DNA of 22,602 nucleotides from positions 1 to 22,602 of the forward strand of contig DLPV01000007.1 in assembly GCA_002477465.1 (NCBI GenBank), written 5' to 3'. The position numbers were made by a program, and so were the translations under genes. Source of the DNA: Gammaproteobacteria bacterium UBA7449. GTDB taxonomy: Bacteria > Pseudomonadota > Gammaproteobacteria > Pseudomonadales > Pseudohongiellaceae. This document shows positions 15,404 to 22,602 of the stretch, in pieces (the stretch's first letter is position 1; the number at the start of each line of letters is the position of its first letter). The notes below the pieces were generated by a model. That model ran no database searches. It had not been told where the DNA came from and worked only from the letters and a program-made list of their open reading frames with translations.

Positions 15404-15435
15404 AAAAAAGACGACTCGGAACTACCGAGTCGCCT
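15404..15435 (-). terminator. Strong intrinsic terminator after the rpoS-like gene
   Basis: On the minus strand AGGCGACTCGG pairs with CCGAGTCGTCT (11 bp, one G-U) around a 5-nt loop, followed by TTTTT. It lies 44 bp after the final stop of the rpoS-like gene and 114 bp before the CoA-transferase start. Confidence 0.9.
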
Positions 15436-15478
15436 CTGATTAATAGCTTTTTCTAGATTTTGCCGAGCCCAGAATGGA

Positions 15479-16504
15479 CTATTGAAACTCGGACAGCACG
15501 TCACTGGCGATAACTTCGCGCCCCATGATGGTTTCAAGGTCCTTAAGTGCCTCTAGCTGTATCTGTCGCACTCGTTCTCGCGTGAGACCGATTTCCTTGC
15601 CAACGTTCTCGAGGGTATCACTGTCAAAACCATTCAGACCGAAGCGACGGGACAGCACTTCCTGCTGCTTCTCACTCAACTCGTGCATCCATCTTTCGAT
15701 GCAATGATGTTATTCAGACGACTGGAACAAATACCCTGGGTTTTGCGCGTTTTTGTCGGCAATGAAGTCGACTACAGGACGCTCAGAGTCACCCGACAAG
15801 GGCGCATCAGCAGAAGTCGCCTTCTCATTGAGCACCATGACCTTCTTGACGTCTTTGACCGGCTTCTCCACCAGCGCTGCGATCTCTTCAAGCGTTGGCT
15901 CCTTCGCCATCTTTGAAGACAACTCGCGCTCAGCGCGCAGATAGGTATTAAGTTCCTTCACGACATGCACGGGCAAGCGAATAGTGCGAGTCTGATTCAT
16001 CAAACCCCGCTCAATATTCTGACGAATCCACCAGGTTGCATAGGTAGAGAATCGGAAGCCTTTTTAAGGATCGAATTTTTCTACTGCGTGCATGAGCCCA
16101 AGGTTGCCCTCTTCAATCAGGTCCAGTAGTGAGAGACCCCGATTTATGTAGCGACGGGCAATCTTTACTACTAGGCGGAGATTACTTTCGATCATACGCT
16201 TGCGGCTGGCTTCATTGCCCCGCAGGGCTGTGCGTGCGAAGAAGACTTCTTCTTCAGCGCTTAGCAGTGGGGTACAACCAATTTCTTTAAGTTAGAGCTG
16301 GGTCGCGTCTACCGTTGCATCAACGTATGGGGACTTGGAAGGCTGAGTGCTTTTGGCATTTATCAGCGCGGCTGAGCTTGGCGACTTTGCTTGTGACTTT
16401 GAACTTGCAGTTTCTGCAGACGGTGGAGGTACCAGGTGTGCGGCACTGCGTTCAGAATTTACGCTTTCTTGTGTTGGATGCAAGCTGTCATCAATCACTG
16501 CCAT
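15479..16504 (-). pseudogene. rpoS: rpoS-like stationary-phase sigma factor with three in-frame TAA codons
   Basis: Read through, this is a 341-residue RpoS, the general-stress sigma factor, of normal length. Region 1.2 has DATQL; region 2 has NLRLVVKIARRYINRG, LLDLIEEGNLGL and RFSTYATWWIRQ; region 3 has MNQTRTIRLPVHVVKELN; region 4 has EIGLTRERVRQIQ. TAA replaces Y71 (16292-16294), the glutamate at 147 in KFDPxKGFRFS (16064-16066), and codon 265 in QSSExHHCIERW (15710-15712). Each can arise by one base change. All regions stay in one frame, and compared from memory with Pseudomonas RpoS I see no insertion or deletion from region 2 to the end. ATG 16504 has AAGGAAGG before it. A few normally invariant residues differ (RQNIERGLMNQ for RQTIERAIMNQ). 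TAA is an ordinary stop elsewhere here, so full-length product is unlikely. nlpD, the usual neighbour, is absent. Confidence 0.88.
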
Positions 16505-16748
16505 ACCCCTTCCTTGGTATTTTCTGCAGCGAACCCTTAGCAAGATGCCCCGGCCAAAGCTGCAATGATTTCCATGGCCGTTCTCAGAGGGGTTGTCAAA
16601 ACTTCGGTAAAGCACCGAAAGATCGAAAATCAAGAGACGTCTGAAAACTTTGCCCAATCGCTAGACCCGCTGGTTTAATCTTTCCGTGTTAATGCTTCCG
16701 CAGGTCCAGAAATTTTTGTTCCTTCTTATTCTATTGTTATTGAAAGTT

Positions 16749-16777
16749 AGTATAGATCAGCCTGCAAATTTTGCTAA
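16749..16777 (-). promoter_or_regulatory. Candidate sigma-70 promoter of the rpoS-like gene
   Basis: On the minus strand TTAGCA (16777-16772), 17 bp, TATACT (16754-16749). Transcription would start near 16742, giving an untranslated leader of roughly 240 nt before ATG 16504; long leaders are usual for rpoS. Confidence 0.5.
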
Positions 16778-16877
16778 TGAAAGTGCCACAAAGTTGACAA
16801 GTTTTTGTATTTTTTGGATCCAGTGCTGTAAATATCAAAATATTGTATTGCCAGCGATATTCCCGCCTATAAAATGA

Positions 16878-17456
16878 TTAAAAAATAGACATTCCCGAAA
16901 CCTCAGTCCCGGCAATTTTCATCAAAAGCCTGTTCAGCTTACGCCCAGGGTTAAAAAACTCCGCAACCATAATTGGTTTACTGGCGGTAAAAAACATACT
17001 GCGCCTGCCCCAGTATCCAGCTGACGACTCCGCGAGTTGAAACGATTCGCGCCGCAGATCTGCTTGTTTGAAAAGGAAGGCGCCCAGTGGCTCCACACCT
17101 AATCTGGGAATTTCTGCCAGTGGTGAGCTCAACGAATGCTCTGGTAGCAGACTATGGGCCAGCACTACCGGCTCATTGTCCGAAAGCAAGACCGTTTTCC
17201 GTGACCAGAACCTGTGTGCTGATGACACCGGCCCAAAGGTCTTTCGCAACACGCTCGATGCGAGGGTCTGCCAACCCTCCTGCTTCAACTCAACCAGAAA
17301 ACTGTGGTCACTTATCTCAATAAGATGCTGAGTCAGCGAGTCTGGATCTGAGAGTAACGCGATTTGCTCTGGGTCCAAGCTAGGGGGGGCAACTCCAGCA
17401 TCAAACCAACGTAGGTCAGGGTCAGCGATATCGATTTCGTTGGAGGGTGAATTCAT
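16878..17456 (-). CDS. ubiC: Chorismate--pyruvate lyase
   Basis: A 192-residue UbiC that converts chorismate to 4-hydroxybenzoate and pyruvate, the first committed step of ubiquinone synthesis. The family signs are HRFWSRKTVLL with R86 (matching E. coli R76), PVVLAHSLLP, the central LGVEPLGAFLF, and YWGRRSMFF followed by IMVAEFFNP with E166 (matching E155). It has about 25 more residues than E. coli UbiC, mainly at the N-terminus. No ubiA is adjacent, whereas in Pseudomonas ubiC-ubiA lie beside phoB-phoR; the nearby phoR may be a remnant of that order. The Shine-Dalgarno before ATG 17456 is weak. Confidence 0.85.
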   Translation of the reverse strand: MNSPSNEIDIADPDLRWFDAGVAPPSLDPEQIALLSDPDSLTQHLIEISDHSFLVELKQEGWQTLASSVLRKTFGPVSSAHRFWSRKTVLLSDNEPVVLAHSLLPEHSLSSPLAEIPRLGVEPLGAFLFKQADLRRESFQLAESSAGYWGRRSMFFTASKPIMVAEFFNPGRKLNRLLMKIAGTEVSGMSIF

Positions 17457-17602
17457 TGCTTAAAACAGAAAAGCCGGCAATTCTATGCTGGCATATATGA
17501 GTGAGGGAGAGATCAGTTTAAGCGAGAGGCTGATTCGACGCGCCAGAATCGTGAGTCGAACCGGAGCTCTGCTGACCTCTGCGTGAGCTTATCCTTCGCT
17601 GA

Positions 17603-18667
17603 TTAGCGTGGGCGATAGTTCTGCAGGGTCTGAATAATGACCGTGATCACACGGCGGTTTTCGGCTCGGCCTGCAGCCGTATCGTTACTGGCGATCGGCT
17701 GGCTTTCACCGAAACCCCGAGCGGAAACGCGGCCCGCGCCAACATCAAATCGATCAATCATGACCGCCCGCACCGCATCTGCGCGACGTTGAGACAGGTC
17801 TTCGTTGTAAGCTTCAGCACCTCGACTGTCAGTATGACCCTCCAGAGTAATCACAACGTCAGGGTACTGCGCCATGAAATCTGCCACTTCTTCGATCTCA
17901 TTGAAATACTCCGCCTTCACCTCATCGCGATCGAAATCAAAGTTTACCAGCAGCTCGACCCGGGCAATTTCCTCGACCGGAATCGGACATCCCGAGCTGT
18001 CGACGGCATAGCTGCGCGGCGTGTTGGAGCAATCATCATCTGAATCTGGCACCCCATCCCGATCGCTGTCAGCTGGCTCTGAGCGAGGCGCAGCAGCGGC
18101 GGCAGCAGCTGTTTCCGCGGGACGACTCCTGGAGCCGAAGTCGATATAGTAGATCAGACTGGTGTCGAGCCCGAGGTCAAAATCCTCATGGTCACGACCC
18201 AGATTTTCGAACGCTCGCACAGCCGTGCGCCATTCGAGATTTTGGCTCAGCTGCAGGCGCAGCCCGCCGCCAACATTCATCAGGGTATCGTTTTCGCCGT
18301 TGAAATTTGTGTTGCCGATGCCGCCAACCACAAATGGCTGCCAATCGCCGCCAAGCAAACCGCCCACGTTGTAGAATAAATCCACGCGGTAGTGATCGAG
18401 GTCGACTTCATTACCGGCATTATTATCAGGATCCAGGTCGAACCCGGCAACTTCAAGGGCCCAGCGTTCAGCAATCTGCAAACCTACGCCAGCTGAAAAA
18501 CCCCAATCGTTCCCAAGACCGGTTTCTTCATCAAAGTCCATCCACTGCGCTCCAGGCGCAACGTAGAGCTGGCCGAGTTCGGCCGCTGATGCTGTGCTAG
18601 TGCAGACAAGCACAAACACTGCCGGAATTAGGCCGAATAGCCTGGTTATTGCTAAACTTTCAGTCAT
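17603..18667 (-). CDS. OmpA/OprF-family outer membrane protein
   Basis: A 354-residue protein. A signal peptide ends in TASA at residue 28. Residues about 30-176 form the N-terminal beta-barrel, with alternating strands such as GQLYVAPGAQWMDF and QPFVVGGIGNTNF and an aromatic-rich end (SLIYYIDFG). A linker of alanines and prolines leads to a calcium-binding thrombospondin type-3-like repeat (DSDRDGVPDSDDDC, 201-213). The OmpA C-terminal domain follows (about 236-347): VNFDFDRDEV, EGHTDSRG and LSQRRADAV, where D280 and R295 are the expected peptidoglycan (diaminopimelate) contacts. It anchors the outer membrane to the wall and may be a slow porin. It is divergent from phoR across 252 bp. Confidence 0.92.
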   Translation of the reverse strand: MTESLAITRLFGLIPAVFVLVCTSTASAAELGQLYVAPGAQWMDFDEETGLGNDWGFSAGVGLQIAERWALEVAGFDLDPDNNAGNEVDLDHYRVDLFYNVGGLLGGDWQPFVVGGIGNTNFNGENDTLMNVGGGLRLQLSQNLEWRTAVRAFENLGRDHEDFDLGLDTSLIYYIDFGSRSRPAETAAAAAAAPRSEPADSDRDGVPDSDDDCSNTPRSYAVDSSGCPIPVEEIARVELLVNFDFDRDEVKAEYFNEIEEVADFMAQYPDVVITLEGHTDSRGAEAYNEDLSQRRADAVRAVMIDRFDVGAGRVSARGFGESQPIASNDTAAGRAENRRVITVIIQTLQNYRPR

Positions 18668-18755
18668 TTTTGAACCCTGTATGATTCAGTTCAGGACTTG
18701 CCAAATCCTCGAGAACTGTGAGAATTTTCATTTCTCGCCGCTCCCTTGCAGCTGG

Positions 18756-18772
18756 GCGCGTAGTATACGCGC
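18756..18772. promoter_or_regulatory. GC-rich inverted repeat between ompA and phoR, with candidate -10
   Basis: GCGCGTA - GTA - TACGCGC, perfect 7-bp arms with a 3-nt spacer, about 90 bp upstream of the ompA-type gene. On the minus strand its centre reads TATACT, a good -10 for ompA, though no good -35 is seen 17 bp above it. It may be a promoter core, an operator, or both. Confidence 0.4.
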
Positions 18773-18863
18773 TAATTCATGGTTCAGAAACACAATATCA
18801 CTGTGATCCGTCGTCATGGCGAGGGTGCGCTGAGTCCTTTAAAATAGTAACTCTTTCACGTCG

Positions 18864-18888
18864 ATGCCGGCCTTCCCCGGTCCGGCAT
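18864..18888 (+). promoter_or_regulatory. Hairpin in the phoR leader
   Basis: ATGCCGG (18864-18870) pairs with CCGGCAT (18882-18888) over an 11-nt loop, about 30 nt before the phoR GTG. It follows TAAAAT (18840-18845), a possible -10. No T run follows, so it is not a terminator. It might affect phoR translation. Confidence 0.4.
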
Positions 18889-18919
18889 AACCCGTTGGCC
18901 CATTGGCAGGAGTTCATTT

Positions 18920-20269
18920 GTGCAAGCCTGGCGCGCAGAACTTAAGCGGCATTTATTGATATTAGCAGCAGTTTCCCTGGCGGGCTTCGCCACAGGCAAA
19001 TTGGTGCTGGCATGGCTGCTGCTGTTTGTCAGTTACGCGGTCTTTAATTTCTATCAGCTGCTCCGACTGACGAAATGGTTGGCCAAAGACCATTCTTCCA
19101 ACAAATCTCCACCTCCTGAAAGCTTCGGTCTCTGGGGCGGCATTTTTGATGGCATCTATCGCCTCCAGAAACAGGAGCGACGTGCCAGTGCCTATCTCGA
19201 AAACATAGTCAACAAGGCACAGGAGTCCTCGGCGGCGCTGGAAATAGCGGTAATCATGATCGATCGGCAGAACAACCTGGATTGGTGGAACCAGGCCAGC
19301 GAATCGCTTCTAGGTTTGCGTTATCCGCAGGATCGACGCCAGCCTGTAACCAACCTGATTCGCGATCCTCGTTTCTCCGAATACTTCAGCGGCAATACCT
19401 ATGATGAACCACTAAAACTCAATGCCCCAAGGGACAGCGGCAGAGTCCTGGAGTTTCAAATCGCGCTGTTCGGCAAGAACGAGAGACTCATGATCGCTCG
19501 CGACATCACTCAGCTCCACCGTTTGGAACTCATGCGAAAAGATTTCGTGGGCAACGTGTCACATGAACTCGGCACGCCAATCACGGTAATCAAGGGCTAC
19601 CTCGAAGCCATCATGGATAACATGCAAGACCTTGATGACAAATGGCGAAAGCCGATCAAACAAATGCACCAACAGTCATCCCGCATGGAAAATATCGTTA
19701 AGGATCTGCTGCTGTTGTCCTCTCTGGAAACCAAGACCCGCCCGCGCCCTCAAGATTCATTCAGCCTGTTGCAACTGCTCTCAGAGATTCGCAATGACAC
19801 CCAGCAGATCTTTGCCAAAAAATCCCACGATTTCAGGCTGGACTGTAACGAAGAGCTACAGTTTTTGGGCGAACGTGGTGAACTCTACTCGGCAATATCC
19901 AACCTGGTCACCAACGCCGCCAAATACACGGCGGCTGAAAGCACTATCATGGTGTCTGCACAGAATAGCGAAGCAGGACTAGATATCGTGATACGCGACA
20001 ATGGTATCGGCATCGAATCTCAACATCTGCCACGCCTGACTGAGCGGTTTTATCGGGTAGACGTCAGCCGCTCATCGGAAACCGGTGGCACCGGTTTGGG
20101 GCTGGCTATCGTCAAACACATTGTCGGGCGCCACGATGGCGAGTTGAACATCGAGTCAGAGGTAGGCAAAGGCAGCAGCTTTATATGCCACTTCCCCCCC
20201 AACAGGGTAAAGCTCGAAGCACCCACTGCCGCGAGCTTGGAGCCACCAGCTCCTGCCACCACCGCCTGA
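18920..20269 (+). CDS. phoR: Phosphate-regulon sensor histidine kinase PhoR
   Basis: A 449-residue membrane kinase. Two N-terminal membrane segments lie at about 11-27 and 28-46 with almost no periplasmic loop, as in PhoR, which senses phosphate through the Pst system and PhoU. A PAS domain spans about 98-198 (IAVIMIDRQNNLDWWNQAS), HisKA has H215 in FVGNVSHELGTPITV, and the ATPase domain has the N-box AISNLVTNAAKYTA, G1 DNGIGI and G2 GTGLGLAIVKHI. The H-box has glycine at 218 where HELRTP is the norm. The start is GTG 18920 with AGGAG 7 nt upstream. phoB is not beside it; ppk1 follows. A proline- and alanine-rich tail follows the kinase core. Confidence 0.92.
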   Translation: MQAWRAELKRHLLILAAVSLAGFATGKLVLAWLLLFVSYAVFNFYQLLRLTKWLAKDHSSNKSPPPESFGLWGGIFDGIYRLQKQERRASAYLENIVNKAQESSAALEIAVIMIDRQNNLDWWNQASESLLGLRYPQDRRQPVTNLIRDPRFSEYFSGNTYDEPLKLNAPRDSGRVLEFQIALFGKNERLMIARDITQLHRLELMRKDFVGNVSHELGTPITVIKGYLEAIMDNMQDLDDKWRKPIKQMHQQSSRMENIVKDLLLLSSLETKTRPRPQDSFSLLQLLSEIRNDTQQIFAKKSHDFRLDCNEELQFLGERGELYSAISNLVTNAAKYTAAESTIMVSAQNSEAGLDIVIRDNGIGIESQHLPRLTERFYRVDVSRSSETGGTGLGLAIVKHIVGRHDGELNIESEVGKGSSFICHFPPNRVKLEAPTAASLEPPAPATTA

Positions 20270-20346
20270 TCTACCCAATTACCTGCCAAACCAGGCGTCA
20301 TAATGCCCGCCCCTGGCAAGGCCAGCTGCTTGGGCCGAGGGATTTG

Positions 20347-20355
20347 TGATATGCT
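20347..20355 (+). promoter_or_regulatory. Candidate extended -10 promoter for ppk1
   Basis: TGATATGCT matches the extended -10 form (TGN TATNNT) about 100 bp before the ppk1 start in the 183-bp gap after phoR. TTGGGC at 20330-20335 is only 14 bp away, so the -35 is poor. ppk1 may also be read through from phoR, since I see no clear terminator between them. Confidence 0.4.
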
Positions 20356-20452
20356 CAGACCCCCTAAAGAAACGGGCAGCGATAAGATAATAAACTCCGC
20401 TGTCAGCAGTCCCCTGGAAAAGGACAAATAAACAGCAGAATCAAACAATCCC

Positions 20453-22602
20453 ATGGACCAGTTAGAAAGCCAGCCCGGCACTTTAGTCATTCAGGACAGT
20501 CAGCCTGGGGTGAACGACGCCAGCGCTGATCGGCCAGCACCCAGCATTTCAATCCTGGGACAGGATCCGGAGTCCATCGACCTGGAGAGCCACGACTATT
20601 ACGAGAACCGTGAGCTATCCCATTTGAAATTCAATCTCAGGGTTCTGGAGCAGGCTAAAAACTCTGACATCCCGCTCCTAGAACGCCTGACGTTCCTGCT
20701 TATCTTCAGTTCCAATCTGGACGAATTCTTCGAAATCAGGGTATCTGGACTCAAGAAGCAGCTGGACTTTGGCCGCCAGCGACCAGGGCCCGATGGCAAA
20801 TATCCTGAGACTATTCTCAAGACCATTCACAGCGAGGTAAGGGAAGCTCTAAACGAACAGTACCGAATACTCAATGAAGAACTGTTTCCCTCCCTGGCAG
20901 CACAAAATATTCACTTTCTGCAGCGATCCGATTGGGACGAGAAACTGACCACCTGGGCCAGAGGCTACTTTTTTGACGAAGTCCTTCCGGTTATCAGCCC
21001 GCTCGGCCTTGACCCGGCTCACCCATTTCCCAGGCTGGTCAACAAGAGCCTGAATTTCATACTTTCACTGGAAGGCAAAGATGCCTTCGGTCGTGATAGT
21101 GGTCTCGCCATTGTGCCTGCACCGCGCTCACTACCGCGCCTAATCAAGGTGCCAAGTGAAATCATTCCGGACGGCGACAACTTTATTTTCCTGTCCTCGG
21201 TGGTTCACGCCCACGTCGATGAGTTTTTCCCCGGCATGCGAGTAAAAGAATGCCACCAGTTCCGGGTAACAAGAAACTCTGATCTGGAAATGTCCAATGT
21301 CGAAGTTGAGGATGTTGCCAGCGCAGTGCAGGGAGAGCTTCTATCCCGACGCTTCGGCGCAGCCACCAAGCTGGAAGTCAGTCTGGCCTGCCCCAAGAAC
21401 CTTTCAGATTTTCTGCTGGAGCGGTTCAATCTCTCTGAAGAAGAACTGTTCCAGTTAGATGGACCAGTAAATTTGCAGCGCTTGACGGCAATGCTGGGTA
21501 TGGTTGAACGACCTGAGTTACGCTTCCCTAAATTTTCTCCGGGTTATCCGCAAGCCCTCGAAGAAGGTTCAGATATATTTGCAGCCGTGGATAGAGAAGA
21601 TCAACTGTTACTGCATCCTTATCAGTCTTTTATTCCAATTATTGATTGGGTCAGACAGGCGGCCAAAGATCCCACTGTACTCTCGATCAAGCAGACCCTC
21701 TATCGCACTAATGAAAGCTCTGAATTGGTGGAGGCCCTGGCAGAGGCGGCTCGCAATGGCAAAGAAGTTACTGTCGTAATTGAGCTGCGTGCGCGTTTCG
21801 ATGAGGAAGACAATATTAATTTTGCCAGCATCCTGCAGGAAGCTGGCGCAGTCGTCGTCTATGGCGTACTTGGCTATAAGACGCACGCCAAGATGTTGTT
21901 ATTTGTAAGACGAGTCGGCAAGGAATTGCGTCGCTATGCACATCTTGGAACCGGTAATTATCATCGCAAGACTTCTCTGGTCTATACCGACTACGGCTTG
22001 TTGACAGCTGACAAGACGGTCTGTGCAGACGTCCATAAAGTCTTCCAGCAGATCACCGGCATGGGTAAGAAAATTCATCCAAAGCTGCTGATCCACGCAC
22101 CTTTCAACCTGCGCAAGTCCACCATAAAAATGATTGAACTGGAGGCAGATGCCGCCCGCGCAGGCAAGCCCTCGAGAATCATAGCCAAACTCAACTCCCT
22201 CACAGATGTTGCTGTTATTAAGGCGCTCTTTAGCGCCTCGATAGCGGGTGTCCAGATTGACCTGATAATTCGCGGTATCTGCTGTCTAAAGCCTGGCCTT
22301 CCAGGAGTAAGCGAGAACATTCGTGTAATCTCAGTGGTTGGGCGGTTCCTTGAACATTCCCGAGTTTACTATTTCCAAAACAGTCAGCCGCAGCTCTACT
22401 GCAGCAGCGCTGACTGGATGGAGCGAAACCTGTCCCATCGAATCGAAGTGTGTTTTCCGATTCTCAAGAAGAAGCACAGCAGTCGCATCCTCTCGGATTT
22501 GGAAGCTTACCTTGATGACGAAGTGCAGAGTTGGGAGATGCGAGCAGATGGCTACTACGAGAGACTCACGCCTCAAGGCAGCTCACAGCCTGGCGTACAG
22601 AC
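20453..22602 (+). CDS. ppk1: Polyphosphate kinase 1, 3' end cut by window edge
   Basis: I read 716 codons from ATG 20453 to the window edge; E. coli PPK1 has 688 residues, so only the tail is missing. PPK1 makes inorganic polyphosphate from ATP. After an acidic N-terminal extension of about 48 residues, the N domain begins ENRELSHLKFNLRVLEQA; SSNLDEFFEIRVSGLKKQ, SPLGLDPAHPFP and SIKQTLYRTN follow. H478 in GYKTHAKM is the phosphohistidine (E. coli H435) and H635 in FLEHSRVYYF matches H592; the 157-residue spacing is identical. An in-frame TAA at 20429 and the lack of another start upstream fix the ATG, although no Shine-Dalgarno is obvious. It sits after phoR, which fits phosphate-linked polyphosphate storage. 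Confidence 0.95.
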   Translation, partial: MDQLESQPGTLVIQDSQPGVNDASADRPAPSISILGQDPESIDLESHDYYENRELSHLKFNLRVLEQAKNSDIPLLERLTFLLIFSSNLDEFFEIRVSGLKKQLDFGRQRPGPDGKYPETILKTIHSEVREALNEQYRILNEELFPSLAAQNIHFLQRSDWDEKLTTWARGYFFDEVLPVISPLGLDPAHPFPRLVNKSLNFILSLEGKDAFGRDSGLAIVPAPRSLPRLIKVPSEIIPDGDNFIFLSSVVHAHVDEFFPGMRVKECHQFRVTRNSDLEMSNVEVEDVASAVQGELLSRRFGAATKLEVSLACPKNLSDFLLERFNLSEEELFQLDGPVNLQRLTAMLGMVERPELRFPKFSPGYPQALEEGSDIFAAVDREDQLLLHPYQSFIPIIDWVRQAAKDPTVLSIKQTLYRTNESSELVEALAEAARNGKEVTVVIELRARFDEEDNINFASILQEAGAVVVYGVLGYKTHAKMLLFVRRVGKELRRYAHLGTGNYHRKTSLVYTDYGLLTADKTVCADVHKVFQQITGMGKKIHPKLLIHAPFNLRKSTIKMIELEADAARAGKPSRIIAKLNSLTDVAVIKALFSASIAGVQIDLIIRGICCLKPGLPGVSENIRVISVVGRFLEHSRVYYFQNSQPQLYCSSADWMERNLSHRIEVCFPILKKKHSSRILSDLEAYLDDEVQSWEMRADGYYERLTPQGSSQPGVQ

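Noticed and set aside
16686..16877. 63-codon plus-strand reading frame in AT-rich DNA after ubiC
   Set aside because: It lies across the candidate rpoS promoter, has a low-complexity Leu/Ile-rich start, and no ribosome-binding site is evident.
17532..17562. GGTTCGAC...GTCGAATC on the minus strand, resembling a tRNA T-arm
   Set aside because: The sequence flanking GGTTCGACTC does not form a T stem, acceptor stem or anticodon arm; it is at best an 8-bp hairpin with a 15-nt loop and no T run.
18801..18817. Possible Pho box (CTGTGAT-3 nt-TCGTCAT) upstream of phoR
   Set aside because: Half-sites match only 6/7 and 5/7, and the spacer is 3 instead of 4 nt; distance to the likely -10 is also wrong.
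20050..20490. 146-codon minus-strand reading frame
   Set aside because: It is antisense to the phoR kinase domain and the ppk1 leader, with no domain and an uneven composition.

Overview
The window reads as chromosomal DNA of a Gammaproteobacterium, probably an aquatic one. The evidence is the gene set: chorismate lyase UbiC, an OmpA/OprF-type porin, PhoR followed by polyphosphate kinase, an RpoS-type sigma factor and a DegP/DegQ protease, all with gammaproteobacterial-looking sequences and moderate GC. Genus cannot be decided from sequence reading alone. I see no phage, insertion sequence, CRISPR array, tRNA or rRNA.

Layout. Positions 1-1363 hold a periplasmic DegP/DegQ protease on the minus strand, cut by the left edge. 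It is divergent across about 500 bp from a membrane-anchored, CadC-like winged-helix regulator (1866-2918), which looks short for its type. Next come minus-strand copC and copD (4315 to 2951), with a perfect terminator-like hairpin directly in front of the copD start, and an SDR oxidoreductase (4585-5304). A tightly overlapped operon follows (8184 to 5482): glycosyltransferase family 2, an MTA/SAH-nucleosidase-like protein, and a spore-photoproduct-lyase-family radical SAM protein. A bidirectional terminator separates it from a lipid or CoA-linked catabolic cluster: SDR, SDR, acyl-CoA dehydrogenase (11227 to 8250).

From 13942 down to 11490 lies a GntR (YtrA-like) / ABC ATPase / ABC-2 permease / small membrane protein module, with a 26-bp inverted repeat over its likely promoter and a terminator at its end. 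Beyond it are a CaiB/BaiF CoA-transferase (14084-15289) and a full-length rpoS-like gene (15479-16504). That gene carries three in-frame TAA codons and no indels, yet keeps its promoter, Shine-Dalgarno and terminator. Then come ubiC, an OmpA-family protein, and divergently phoR and ppk1, the latter cut by the right edge.

How the genes work together. The right third covers envelope and phosphate biology (OmpA, PhoR, PPK1), ubiquinone synthesis (UbiC) and general stress (rpoS, apparently dead). PhoR has no phoB beside it. The most interesting items are the multiply nonsense-mutated but otherwise intact rpoS, the radical SAM/nucleosidase pairing (a possible 5'-deoxyadenosine disposal partner for an uncharacterised SPL-like enzyme), and two places where a terminator-like hairpin sits directly before a start codon.
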